Assembly: GCF_034651555.1 (NCBI RefSeq)
Contig: NZ_JAYEEQ010000001.1
Span: 62,001-126,000 of the forward strand
Source: Aurantibrevibacter litoralis
Lineage (GTDB): Bacteria > Bacteroidota > Bacteroidia > Flavobacteriales > Flavobacteriaceae
DNA: 64,000 nt
Direction of reading: 5' to 3'
Under the pieces are notes generated by a model. It searched no databases. It saw nothing but the letters and a program-made list of their open reading frames with translations, and had not been told where the DNA came from. Positions 54,317 to 63,840 of this stretch are shown here, piece by piece (position 1 is the stretch's first letter; each line of letters begins with the position of its first letter). Both the position numbers and the translations under genes were made by a program.

Positions 54317-54871
54317 TTACACCTTCATAATCTCCGCTTCTTTTACCGCAAGAATAGAATCTATTTTTTTAATATAAGTATCGGTTAGGGTTTGCACATC
54401 GGCTTCTGCTTTCTTTTGCAAATCTTCAGAGATTTCTAAACTGCGCAATTCTTTATTGGCCTCTTGCCGCGCACTTCGTACCCCAATCTTGGCATCTTCG
54501 GATTCTGCTTTGGCCTGTTTCACCAAATCCTTGCGGCGTTCTTCGGTGAGTGGTGGCACATTTATGATAATATTTTCTCCATTATTCATGGGATTAAAAC
54601 CCAAATTGGCGTTCATAATCGCTTTTTCAATTTCATGAAGCATGTTTTTTTCCCATGGCTGCACGGATAAGGTACGGGCGTCGGGTGTATTTATGTTTGC
54701 TATTTGGTGCAAGGGTGTAAGAGAACCATAATATTCTACCATAACACCCGATAGCATAATAGGGCTGGCTTTGCCCGCTCTAATTTTTACAAAAGCTTTT
54801 TCTAAATGCGCCAAAGCATCATCCATACCTTCTTGGGTAGTGTCTAGAATAAATTTAATATCTTCATCCAT
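54317..54871 (-). CDS. frr: Ribosome recycling factor
   Basis: 184 residues, the normal length. Two-domain RRF: helices KEALAHLEKAF-like region and IRAGKASPIMLSGVMVEYYGSLTPLHQIANI, LSVQPWEKNMLHEIEKAI, PPLTEERRKDLVKQAKAESEDAKIGVRSARQEANKELR. It splits the post-termination ribosome with EF-G. 39 bp downstream of pyrH, the common bacterial order. Confidence 0.98.
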   Translation of the reverse strand: MDEDIKFILDTTQEGMDDALAHLEKAFVKIRAGKASPIMLSGVMVEYYGSLTPLHQIANINTPDARTLSVQPWEKNMLHEIEKAIMNANLGFNPMNNGENIIINVPPLTEERRKDLVKQAKAESEDAKIGVRSARQEANKELRSLEISEDLQKKAEADVQTLTDTYIKKIDSILAVKEAEIMKV

Positions 54872-54910
54872 AACGTAAATCTTCTATAAGCAATTTTATA
54901 AGCTACAAAA

Positions 54911-55624
54911 CTAAATATTTACAACGGTTCCTATATTTTCACCGGCAATAATTTTGAGCAAGTTGCCTTTTTTGTTCATGTCGAAAACCACAATAGGAAG
55001 TTCGTTTTCCTGACTCAATGTAAAGGCTGTGGTATCCATCACTTTAAGCCCTTTAGATAGAACTTCTTTAAAAGAAAGGGTCTCAAATTTTGTGGCTGTC
55101 TTGTCTTTTTCCGGATCCGAGGTGTAAATGCCATCTACTCGGGTACCTTTTAAAATCACGTTGGCCTCAATTTCTATAGCGCGAAGCACCGCTGCCGAAT
55201 CGGTCGTGAAATATGGATTTCCTGTACCCCCACCAAAAATTACTACCCGTCCTTTTTCTAAATGACGTATGGCACGTCTGCGAATAAAGGGCTCTGCCAC
55301 CTCATTTATTTTTATAGCGCTTTGTAACCGGGTCTGAACACCTTTAAGTTCCAACGCACTTTGTAAGGCCAGTCCGTTTATTACGGTAGCCAACATGCCC
55401 ATATGATCGCCTTGCACCCGATCCATACCATTACTGGCTCCGGATACCCCTCTAAAAATATTGCCGCCCCCAATAACAATAGCTACTTCAATGCCTTGGT
55501 CTACAACTTCCTTTATTTCATCGGCATATTCGGCCAATCGCTTGGGGTCAATGCCGTATTGTCTATCGCCCATAAGGGCTTCTCCGCTAAGTTTTAAAAG
55601 GATTCGTTTGTATCGCATCATCAA
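54911..55624 (-). CDS. pyrH: Uridylate (UMP) kinase
   Basis: 237 residues. Amino-acid-kinase fold: LKLSGEALMG at the N terminus, VIGGGNIFRG, DHMGMLATVINGLAL, FGGGTGNPYFTTDSAAVLRA, ILKGTRVDGIYTSDPEKD. It phosphorylates UMP to UDP for nucleic acid and nucleotide-sugar synthesis. Adjacent to frr as in most bacteria. A second possible start one codon downstream makes no difference. Confidence 0.98.
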   Translation of the reverse strand: MMMRYKRILLKLSGEALMGDRQYGIDPKRLAEYADEIKEVVDQGIEVAIVIGGGNIFRGVSGASNGMDRVQGDHMGMLATVINGLALQSALELKGVQTRLQSAIKINEVAEPFIRRRAIRHLEKGRVVIFGGGTGNPYFTTDSAAVLRAIEIEANVILKGTRVDGIYTSDPEKDKTATKFETLSFKEVLSKGLKVMDTTAFTLSQENELPIVVFDMNKKGNLLKIIAGENIGTVVNI

Positions 55625-55882
55625 TGGTTAAATCTCAACAAAAATAATCAAAATAATTTACGAAAGCCTATAAGTAGGCATTAACAGAGGTTGCTATAGA
55701 ATACATGATTTTTTTAAGGTAAGAAAAGAGGTTGTGATGGTTATTTCTAGAATTAAACTGTAAAAATTTAATCAATATGGTGATTAGGTTCATTTATTTT
55801 TATAATCTTGTGTGGCATGATTTTTTCGATCTTTGGAAAGATCAGAGAGGTAAAATACTACGTAAAAGTAAAAATAGAGGTG

Positions 55883-57754
55883 ATGAAAAAATTTGTGTTT
55901 TTAGCGGTAATAGGGATCCTGTTTATAGGCTGTGGAAGTTCAAAAGTTTTGATACCTCAGGGCAACGCACCCGTCGTGGTTCATTTAGATTTGGTAAATG
56001 TGGTAGATGATCAAGTGATGGTTACAGTAGATCCGGGCCAATTGGTTGAGGACGCCATAGCGTTCTATATTCCGAAAACAGTACCGGGCACCTATAGCAC
56101 GGATAATTACGGCCAGTATATTGAAGGTTTTAAAGCCTATGACTACAAGGGTTCTGAACTTTCGGTATCTCAATTAGATCCTAATACATGGCGTATTTCT
56201 GATGCCAAAAAGTTGGACAAGGTGACCTATTATGTGAACGATACCTACGATACGGAATTACGTGTAGCAGAGAAGGTGTTCTCTCCGGCGGGCACTAATA
56301 TTCTTGAAGGTAAAAACTTTATGTTAAATCTGCATGGCTTTGTGGGGTATTTTTCCGGCCTAGAGGAAACTCCCTATACCTTGCAAATTACCAAACCTGT
56401 GAATTTAAAGGCGACCACTTCGTTGCAGAGAAAGACTGCGACTGCCGAGAATAACAGTATAGACGTCTTTGAAGCCAAACGTTATTTTGAAGTTACCGAT
56501 AGTCCTATTATGTATGCCAAGGCACCTTCAGTTTCATTTCAGATCAAAGATATCGAAGTTTCTATAAGTGTATATTCTCCAAATAATACGGTTACCGCAA
56601 TGAGCTTAAAGGATAAAATGGAGAAAATGATGACGGCACAAAAGGCATTTTTAGGTGATATTAACAGCACTAAGGAATACAATATTCTCTTGTATTTATC
56701 TACGCTAGAAGAGGATGATGCTACAGGCTTTGGAGCATTAGAGCATCATACTTCTACCGTGGTGGTACTTCCGGAACAAATGCCCAAAGAAGAATTGGAA
56801 GAGGCCATGGTCGATGTGGTCTCACACGAATTTTTTCACACGTTAACGCCATTAAATGTACACTCCAAGGAAATTCAATATTTCAATTTTAACGATCCAA
56901 AAATGTCCCAGCACTTATGGATGTATGAAGGCGTTACCGAATATTTCGCTAATCTTTTTCAAATTCAACAAGGATTAATCGATAAAACGGAGTTTTACGA
57001 ACGCATTATGGGTAAAATGCAGAATGCGCAACGTTACGATGATACCATGTCTTTTACAGTGATGAGCAAAAACATATTAAGCACTCCTTACAAGGAGAAT
57101 TACGCAAATGTCTACGAAAAGGGAACTTTAATTGGGATGGTGTTAGACCTCATCTTGCTTGAATCGAGTAAAGGGGAACTTAGTTTATTAGGGTTGATGA
57201 AAGAATTGTCAAAAAAATATGATGAATATACTCCTTTTGACGATGATGCTCTGATAGATGAAATTGTGTCGATGACGTTTCCGGAAGTACGAGATTTTTT
57301 CGATACTCATGTCATAGGAACAACTCCGATAGCCTATGAGACGTATTTGGAAAAAGTAGGACTCGCCATAGCGCAAATAGAACAAGAAACGGGTTATTTT
57401 TTAGATGGCAATATGCCATTTATTGATGTGGATGTAGCTAATGGGAATACCATTTTTATTCGGGAGGGTATCGCGCTAAACAGCTTCTTTTTAGATTTGG
57501 GAGCCCAAGGAGGTGATCGTATTAAAACTATTGATGGAAAGGCTATAAATTTAGAGGCAATTAGACCTATAATTGGAGAAAGTTTTAGCTGGACGGCCGA
57601 TAGGGATATTGAAATTGTGGTAGAAAGGGATGACAATGAAATTACCCTACACGGTAAGGTAGGGGCACCTACCGTAGAAAGGGCTACGATTATAGAATCG
57701 GAGCAAGACAACAATCCACAGGTACAATTGCGCAACCTCTGGCTAAAACAATAA
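55883..57754 (+). CDS. M61-family aminopeptidase lipoprotein with PDZ domain
   Basis: 623 residues from ATG 55883 (MKKFVFLAVIGILFIGCGSS), preferred to an in-frame start 25 codons upstream since it gives a clean lipobox (FIGC). N-terminal beta domain, then the M61 zinc peptidase domain with VVSHEFFHTLTPLNVHSKEI (HExxH and family-typical extension), LWMYEGVTEYFANL (third ligand Glu) and a C-terminal PDZ (LDLGAQGGDRIKTIDGKAINLE). It probably trims glycine-rich peptides in the cell envelope. It lies between pyrH and tsf on the opposite strand, with a bidirectional terminator after it. Confidence 0.9.
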   Translation: MKKFVFLAVIGILFIGCGSSKVLIPQGNAPVVVHLDLVNVVDDQVMVTVDPGQLVEDAIAFYIPKTVPGTYSTDNYGQYIEGFKAYDYKGSELSVSQLDPNTWRISDAKKLDKVTYYVNDTYDTELRVAEKVFSPAGTNILEGKNFMLNLHGFVGYFSGLEETPYTLQITKPVNLKATTSLQRKTATAENNSIDVFEAKRYFEVTDSPIMYAKAPSVSFQIKDIEVSISVYSPNNTVTAMSLKDKMEKMMTAQKAFLGDINSTKEYNILLYLSTLEEDDATGFGALEHHTSTVVVLPEQMPKEELEEAMVDVVSHEFFHTLTPLNVHSKEIQYFNFNDPKMSQHLWMYEGVTEYFANLFQIQQGLIDKTEFYERIMGKMQNAQRYDDTMSFTVMSKNILSTPYKENYANVYEKGTLIGMVLDLILLESSKGELSLLGLMKELSKKYDEYTPFDDDALIDEIVSMTFPEVRDFFDTHVIGTTPIAYETYLEKVGLAIAQIEQETGYFLDGNMPFIDVDVANGNTIFIREGIALNSFFLDLGAQGGDRIKTIDGKAINLEAIRPIIGESFSWTADRDIEIVVERDDNEITLHGKVGAPTVERATIIESEQDNNPQVQLRNLWLKQ

Positions 57755-57770
57755 ACTATAATATCGGGTA

Positions 57771-57810
57771 AAAAAAATCCGCGTTTTTCTATGAAAAACG
57801 CGGATTTTTT
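57771..57810. terminator. Bidirectional Rho-independent terminator
   Basis: Perfect stem AAAAATCCGCGTTTTT-type (17-18 bp) with a 5-nt loop (CTATG) and A/T tracts on both sides, between the convergent M61 and tsf genes. Confidence 0.93.
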
Positions 57811-57828
57811 ATACATTAATTTTAATAT

Positions 57829-58653
57829 CTAGCCCAAGGCAACTCTTTCAAACGCAATTACCTTTAAGGTTGCGTCTAGTGTACTTACATATTGTGCAAC
57901 ACTTAATTTGCTGTCTTTAATGAAATCTTGGTTTACCAAGGTATTATCTTTAAAAAAGCGATTTAATTTTCCCTTGGCAATAGAATCTAACATGGCCTCC
58001 GGTTTTCCTTCTTGGCGCAACATGTCTTTAGCGATCTCTATTTCCTTATCAATAATGGATTGGTCTACAGCGCTTTCATCTAATGCTACTGGATTCATGG
58101 CTGCGGCTTGCATTGCCACATCTTTGGCAACTACTTCTGCACCGCTTAGTGAGGCCGAAAGGCCTACCAATGTAGCTATTCTATTACCGGCATGAATATA
58201 AGAACCCACCAAAGGAGCAGAAAGTTTTTTAAAACTTCCAATTTCTATTTTCTCTCCTATCACTCCCGTCTGCTCTATGAGTTTTTCCTGTACGGAAATT
58301 CCATTAAAATCTGCGGCAAGAAAGGCATCCTTAGTTTCAAATTGCAATGCAAGTTCGGCCAAGGCGTTGGCTAAGCTCACAAAACTTTCGTTTTTTGCCA
58401 CAAAGTCCGTTTCACAGTTCAAAGAAATTACTACCCCAGAAGTCTGGTTGGCATTTACTTTGGCGATGGCTGCACCTTCGGAAGATTCTCGATCCGAACG
58501 ATTAGCGGCTACCTTTTGTCCTTTTTTTCGCAGTAATTCAATTGCTTTTTCAAAATCTCCATCGGCTTCAACCAATGCTTTCTTGCAATCCATCATGCCT
58601 GCGCCTGTTGTTTGTCGTAACTTGTTTACGTCGGCTGCTGTTATATTTGCCAT
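57829..58653 (-). CDS. tsf: Elongation factor Ts
   Basis: 274 residues. N-terminal UBA-like domain ADVNKLRQTTGAGMMDCKKALVEADGDFEKAIELLRKKG with the TGAGMMDCKKAL signature. Core domain GVVISLNCETDFVAKNESFVSLA. Dimerisation part DVAMQAAAMNP. It exchanges GDP for GTP on EF-Tu. 90 bp after rpsB on the same strand. Confidence 0.98.
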   Translation of the reverse strand: MANITAADVNKLRQTTGAGMMDCKKALVEADGDFEKAIELLRKKGQKVAANRSDRESSEGAAIAKVNANQTSGVVISLNCETDFVAKNESFVSLANALAELALQFETKDAFLAADFNGISVQEKLIEQTGVIGEKIEIGSFKKLSAPLVGSYIHAGNRIATLVGLSASLSGAEVVAKDVAMQAAAMNPVALDESAVDQSIIDKEIEIAKDMLRQEGKPEAMLDSIAKGKLNRFFKDNTLVNQDFIKDSKLSVAQYVSTLDATLKVIAFERVALG

Positions 58654-58743
58654 TTTTAGTTTCGTTTTAATAATGTTTTTCCGTAATTGGGCAAAAACAA
58701 TCTTAATTAATAGTAATGTGTACTGTTGTTTTTTAAGGTATCG

Positions 58744-59778
58744 CTATTCAATTCCGCCTTTCACACTCTCCTGCCACGCTTTTAATTCATCCCATTTACC
58801 TTCGGCAGCCATTTTTGACTGTTTAGGCCATGAACCGGGATTTTTAGAGGCATAATTAGCACCACCTTCTGTAAGAATGTCCTTTAAATCATCTTCTGTT
58901 TTACCGGCCAAGTCTTCAAAGGTTAGTATTCCGGCTTCATTGAATAATTCTGCAATTTTTGGACCAATACCTTCTATTAAGGTAAGGTCGTCCGCTTTTT
59001 TAGCATCCGCTGCTGCTGCCGCTTTTACAGGGGCAGATTTAGTTTGGGATGCACCACTTTCTGCATCTCCTTCCGATTGCTTTTCAGATTTGCGCTCGGT
59101 AAGGCCTTCTATTACGGCATTTTGTACATGCGTAAGTATGGCTTCAATGGACTTAGAAGCATCGTCGTTTGAAGGAATGATATAGTCAATAGGGCGCGGA
59201 TCAGAATTGGTATCTACCATAGCGAAAACCGGAATATTGAGTTTTAAAGCCTCCTTTACAGCAATGTGTTCCCGCATGGTGTCTACTACAAAAATAGCGG
59301 CAGGAAGTCGCGTCATTTCCGAGATAGAACCAAGGTTTTTTTCTAATTTAGCTCGTAAACGGTCTACTTGTAAACGTTCTTTTTTAGAGAGGGTGTTAAA
59401 CGTACCGTCTTTTTTCATCCGGTCTATAGAGGCCATTTTCTTTACGGCTTTTCGGATCGTAACAAAATTGGTTAACATGCCGCCCGGCCATCTTTCCGTA
59501 ATGTACGGCATATTCATTTTCGCTGCCTTTTCCGCCACGATATCTTTGGCCTGTTTTTTTGTAGCTACAAAAAGTACTTTTCTGCCAGAAGCTGCAATTT
59601 TCTTTAAGGCTTCATTGGCCTCTTCTAATTTGGCTACGGTTTTGTAGAGATTGATCACGTGGATTCCGTTGCGCTCCATGTAGATATAGGGCGCCATATT
59701 AGGATTCCATTTTCTGGTGAGGTGGCCAAAATGTACACCTGCGTCTAATAATTCTTTAATTTCAATGTTACTTGCCAT
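58744..59778 (-). CDS. rpsB: 30S ribosomal protein S2 with C-terminal HhH extension
   Basis: 344 residues, about 90 longer than a typical S2. S2 core at 1-225: IKELLDAGVHFGHLTRKWNPNMAPYIYMERNGIHVI, TERWPGGMLTNFVTIR, PAAIFVVDTMREHIAVKEA, and IPSNDDASKSIEAILTHVQ. An Ala/Lys-rich linker (about 230-265) is followed by a helix-hairpin-helix-like segment: DDLTLIEGIGPKIAELFNEAGILTFEDLA, then SWPKQSKMAAEGKWDELKAWQESVKGGIE. Similar tails are known on L21 of Bacteroidota; finding one on S2 is noteworthy. One continuous frame, no frameshift. Confidence 0.96.
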   Translation of the reverse strand: MASNIEIKELLDAGVHFGHLTRKWNPNMAPYIYMERNGIHVINLYKTVAKLEEANEALKKIAASGRKVLFVATKKQAKDIVAEKAAKMNMPYITERWPGGMLTNFVTIRKAVKKMASIDRMKKDGTFNTLSKKERLQVDRLRAKLEKNLGSISEMTRLPAAIFVVDTMREHIAVKEALKLNIPVFAMVDTNSDPRPIDYIIPSNDDASKSIEAILTHVQNAVIEGLTERKSEKQSEGDAESGASQTKSAPVKAAAAADAKKADDLTLIEGIGPKIAELFNEAGILTFEDLAGKTEDDLKDILTEGGANYASKNPGSWPKQSKMAAEGKWDELKAWQESVKGGIE

Positions 59779-60017
59779 GTGTTATACTTAGTTTACGTTC
59801 TTTTGAATTAGCAATGCCAAAGTGGTATACCGTTGTATAGCCTTTTGCATTTAGATGCTAAACTAATTTTAGCCTAAAAAAATTCGAAGAAATGATTTTT
59901 TTTAGGTTTTAATTGATCCCATAAGCGGGATATTCCAAGGAACTTTGTTAAAAAAAATGAATATAAATTGTTAACAAACATATACCGCTACCTTCTTACT
60001 ACAGGTAAAGCTCGATA

Positions 60018-60404
60018 TTAACGTTTGGAGAACTGGAATTTTTTACGGGCTTTCTTTTGTCCGAATTTCTTACGCTCTACCATTCGGGGATCTCTAGTTA
60101 AGAGGCCTTCGGGCTTCAAGATACTGCGATTTTCAACGTCAAGTTCGCACAATGCTCTAGAAATGGCAAGACGAATAGCTTCTGCTTGTCCGGTAATACC
60201 ACCTCCAAATACATTTACTTTAACGTCAAAATTAGCTTCGTTATTCGTGAGTGTAAAGGGTTGTTTTACTTTGTATTGAAGGGTAGAAGTAGGAAAATAA
60301 TCCTTCAATTCCCTTTTATTAATGGTAATTATTCCATTTCCTTGAGACAGATATACTCTAGCAACTGCTGTTTTTCTTCTCCCGATTTTGTGGGTTATCT
60401 CCAT
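60018..60404 (-). CDS. rpsI: 30S ribosomal protein S9
   Basis: 128 residues. HKIGRRKTAVARVYLSQGNG at the N terminus, GGGITGQAEAIRLAISRAL in the middle, and the basic C-terminal tail MVERKKFGQKKARKKFQFSKR whose terminal Arg contacts P-site tRNA. Start overlaps the rplM stop by one base, so they are coupled. Confidence 0.99.
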   Translation of the reverse strand: MEITHKIGRRKTAVARVYLSQGNGIITINKRELKDYFPTSTLQYKVKQPFTLTNNEANFDVKVNVFGGGITGQAEAIRLAISRALCELDVENRSILKPEGLLTRDPRMVERKKFGQKKARKKFQFSKR

Positions 60405-60859
60405 TACTTAAGATCGTTTAAGTTAATTGCACTTGGTTTCTGCGCTTCTTGATTGTGGGCCGAACCTACATAAACTTTTAAATTTCTGAAGATTTCTGCG
60501 CCTAATTTGTTCTTTGGAAGCATTCCTTTTATCGATTTTTCGACGATGCGCTCCGGATGTTTTGCCGCAATTTCTTTGGCTGTTGCAGACCGTTGACCCC
60601 CCGGATAGCCGGTATGGCGAATATAGGTTTTGGTTTCCCACTTGTCGCCAGATAGATTTATTTTTTCTGCGTTGATCACAATAACGTTGTCACCGCAATC
60701 TACATGTGGCGTAAAATTGGGTTTGTATTTTCCTCTAAGCAATTTTGCAACCTTAGAAGCAAGACGACCTAATATTTCTCCTTCTGCATCTACCACCAAC
60801 CATTGTTTATCAACGGTGGCTTTATTGGCCGAAATAGTCTTATAACTTAATGTATCCAC
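60404..60859 (-). CDS. rplM: 50S ribosomal protein L13
   Basis: 151 residues, with WLVVDAEGEILGRLASKVAKLLRGKYKPNFTPHVDCGDNVIVINAEKI, KWETKTYIRHTGYPGG and the YVGSAHNQEAQKP end. First gene of the rplM-rpsI-rpsB-tsf run. Confidence 0.99.
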   Translation of the reverse strand: MDTLSYKTISANKATVDKQWLVVDAEGEILGRLASKVAKLLRGKYKPNFTPHVDCGDNVIVINAEKINLSGDKWETKTYIRHTGYPGGQRSATAKEIAAKHPERIVEKSIKGMLPKNKLGAEIFRNLKVYVGSAHNQEAQKPSAINLNDLK

Positions 60860-61011
60860 ACTACTTTATTTAATGATTTTATACTTCAATCTCGTTTAAC
60901 GGGCTGCAAATGTACATTAATTAACTTGAAATGCAAATGGTTGTTTCCGATTATTTTAGTTTTTTTAACGAAGAGCCTTTCTCTCTTTTATAAGGTCATG
61001 TATGCGATGTT

Positions 61012-63840
61012 CTAATGTGCTTCTAACCAGTTTTCACCTACACCTAATTCTACATCTAAGGGAACGTTAAGACGGTACGCATTTTCCATTTCATTTTTTA
61101 TCAACTTTTTCAAGGAGTCTAACTCTGGCTTGTAGGCGTCGAACACTAATTCATCATGTACCTGTAAGAGCATTTTGGAGTTGTAGTTGTCCTCGCTAAG
61201 TTTTTGGTGAATACGAATCATGGCTATTTTTATAATATCGGCTGCACTACCTTGTATGGGTGCATTCACCGCATTGCGCTCTGCAGCACCCCGCACAACC
61301 GCATTGCCGGAATTGATGTCGCGCAAGTACCTACGACGACCAAGAACCGTTTGCACATACCCATGTTCACGGGCAAAGTCTATTTGCGATTGTATGTAAT
61401 TTCGCAATTTCGGATAGGTTTTGTAGTAGGTATCTATTAGTTCTTTAGATTCGGCTCGTGAAAGATTCGTTTGGTTGCTTAAACCAAAGGCGGAAACGCC
61501 ATAAATGATACCAAAATTGATTGTCTTTGCATTACCACGTTGTTCACGTGTTACTTCGGTTAAGGGTACATTAAATACTTTTGAGGCTGTAGAGGCGTGA
61601 ATATCCTCCCCATTCTTAAAGGCTTCAATCATGGTGTGTTCTTCACTTAATGCAGCTATAATTCGCAATTCTATTTGCGAGTAATCTGCGGCTAGGAGTA
61701 CATGGTTTTCGTCTCTTGGAATAAAAGCCTTTCGTACCTCACGGCCTCTTTCTGTACGTATAGGGATATTTTGCAGGTTCGGATTATTACTGCTTAAACG
61801 TCCCGTGGCAGCCACAGTTTGCATATAGTCGGTATGTACCCTACCGGTGCTGGGCTCTATTTGTTCTGGAAGGGCATCTACATAGGTGCTTTTTAGTTTG
61901 GCTAACCCTCTGTAATCTAATATATCTTGTATAATTTGATGGTCTTTGGCCAGATACGATAGCACTTCCTCTGCAGTAGAATATTGCCCCGTTTTTGTCT
62001 TCTTAGGTTTTTCTATCAATTTTAATTTATCAAATAATATTTCGCCCAATTGTTTGGGAGATCCTATATTGAAGGTTTCCCCGGCGGCTTCAAAAACTTT
62101 TGATTCCAGTGCTTTTATATCTTCATCTAATTTTTTGGAAAGGGAATTTAAAAAACCCTTATTGAGGTTAATTCCCTCTAATTCCATTTCGGCCAATACA
62201 TGCAGTAAGGGAATTTCTAGCGTAAGAAATAGGTCTTCTATGTTGGCTTCAACAAGTTCCGGTCTAAAGTGTTGGGCGAGTTGAAAGGTAATATCGGCGT
62301 CTTCAACGGCATACTCGGTTTGTTGATCTAAGGGTACATCCCTCATGGATAATTGATGTTTGCCTTTTTTTCCAATGAGATCGGAAATAGGAATGGGGGT
62401 ATAATTTAAATAGGTTTCTGCCAAAACATCCATATTGTGCCGCATATCAGGGTTAATGAGGTAATGGGCTATCATCGTATCAAAGCAAGCACCTTTTATA
62501 CGAATATTGTATTTTCGTAATACTTTAATATCGTATTTTAAATTCTGGCCAATTTTTTCGATCTGTTCCGATTCAAAAAATGGACGTAACTGCTCAATAA
62601 TCTCTTGTGCCGCTTCTTTTTCTTCCGGAATAGGAATATAAAAGCCCTTGTGGGCTTCCCAGCTAAAGGCAATGCCTACAAGGGTTGCTTCGAGCGGGTT
62701 TAGGGAGGTGGTTTCCGTGTCAAAACATACCGAAGGTTGCTTTAGTAGGTTTTGTACAAATAGCTTCATGGCTAGGCCGGGAAGTATGCTTTGGTATACA
62801 TGAGGGATGTCCGAGATCGTTTTTCTGCCCGATACGGCAACCGGCATTTCCGAAGCTTCCGATGTGCCAAACAACGAAAATTGTCCGCCGCCCGCTTCCC
62901 GAGCTTCTTTTTTCTCGCTGGGGGTAGTAACCGCTTCGGAACCGGATGGGTTCGATGCTGAAAATAGAGAAAGAAATTGTTCTTTTAAACGGCGAAATTC
63001 CAGCTCTTCAAAAATATGCTGCACCTTTTCCGCATCGGGCACGGATAGTTCATAATCCGTAGCGTTAAAAGTAACGTCGCAGGTAACACAAATGGTGGCT
63101 AATTTTTTGGAAAGGAGCCCTAATTCTGCGTTCGCTTCAATTTTTTCACGCATTTTTCCGGAAAGTTTGTCGGTATTGGCCAATAAATTTTCCATGCTTC
63201 CAAAATCGGCGATAAATTTCTTCGCCGTTTTGTCGCCTACCCCGGGCAGACCGGGAATATTGTCGCTGGCATCGCCCATCATGCCTAAATAGTCTATCAC
63301 TTGTTCCGGTCGTTCTACTCCAAATCGATTTTGTACTTCCGGAATACCCCATATTTCGATACCGTTGCCCATTCTGGCCGGACGGTACATAAAAATGTTC
63401 TCGGAGACCAACTGTCCAAAATCCTTGTCCGGGGTTACCATAAAAACCTTAAAACCTTCTTTCTCGGCTTGTTTGGCCAAGGTGCCAATAATATCGTCGG
63501 CTTCCAAACCGGACAACTCTACCACAGGAATATGCATGGCTCTTAAGATATTTTGGATATACGGAACGGCTATTCGAATGGCATCTGGGGTTTCATCTCT
63601 ATTGGCTTTGTAATCGGCGAACATTTCGGTTCGCTCCGCACTGCCGTCTTTGTCAAAACAGACGGCCAAATGATCGGGTTTTTCCCTTTTTATAACGTCA
63701 AAGAGCGAATTTACAAAACCGAGTATGGCAGAAGTATCCATGCCTTTGGAATTTACTCTTGGGTTTTTTATAAGGGCATAATACCCTCTAAAAATTAGCG
63801 CATAGGCATCTAATAGAAAAAGTCGTTTTTGATCGGCCAT
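61012..63840 (-). CDS. polA: DNA polymerase I
   Basis: 942 residues. N-terminal 5'-3' exonuclease (FLLDAYALIFRGYYALI, SGLEADDIIGTLA, TPDKDFGQLV, GLPGVGDKTAKKFI). The 3'-5' exonuclease domain (about 340-540) keeps DxE in CFDTETTSLNP and the YAVEDADITFQLA motif, so proofreading is likely. Polymerase: ATGRLSSNNPNLQNIPIRT, AADYSQIELRIIAALS, RGNAKTINFGIIYGVSAFGL (motif B), and LLQVHDELVFDAY (motif C). Repairs DNA and matures Okazaki fragments. Confidence 0.98.
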   Translation of the reverse strand: MADQKRLFLLDAYALIFRGYYALIKNPRVNSKGMDTSAILGFVNSLFDVIKREKPDHLAVCFDKDGSAERTEMFADYKANRDETPDAIRIAVPYIQNILRAMHIPVVELSGLEADDIIGTLAKQAEKEGFKVFMVTPDKDFGQLVSENIFMYRPARMGNGIEIWGIPEVQNRFGVERPEQVIDYLGMMGDASDNIPGLPGVGDKTAKKFIADFGSMENLLANTDKLSGKMREKIEANAELGLLSKKLATICVTCDVTFNATDYELSVPDAEKVQHIFEELEFRRLKEQFLSLFSASNPSGSEAVTTPSEKKEAREAGGGQFSLFGTSEASEMPVAVSGRKTISDIPHVYQSILPGLAMKLFVQNLLKQPSVCFDTETTSLNPLEATLVGIAFSWEAHKGFYIPIPEEKEAAQEIIEQLRPFFESEQIEKIGQNLKYDIKVLRKYNIRIKGACFDTMIAHYLINPDMRHNMDVLAETYLNYTPIPISDLIGKKGKHQLSMRDVPLDQQTEYAVEDADITFQLAQHFRPELVEANIEDLFLTLEIPLLHVLAEMELEGINLNKGFLNSLSKKLDEDIKALESKVFEAAGETFNIGSPKQLGEILFDKLKLIEKPKKTKTGQYSTAEEVLSYLAKDHQIIQDILDYRGLAKLKSTYVDALPEQIEPSTGRVHTDYMQTVAATGRLSSNNPNLQNIPIRTERGREVRKAFIPRDENHVLLAADYSQIELRIIAALSEEHTMIEAFKNGEDIHASTASKVFNVPLTEVTREQRGNAKTINFGIIYGVSAFGLSNQTNLSRAESKELIDTYYKTYPKLRNYIQSQIDFAREHGYVQTVLGRRRYLRDINSGNAVVRGAAERNAVNAPIQGSAADIIKIAMIRIHQKLSEDNYNSKMLLQVHDELVFDAYKPELDSLKKLIKNEMENAYRLNVPLDVELGVGENWLEAH

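Noticed and set aside
58277..58855. 192-codon plus-strand frame
   Set aside because: Lies antisense to tsf and rpsB, both certain genes; no independent support.
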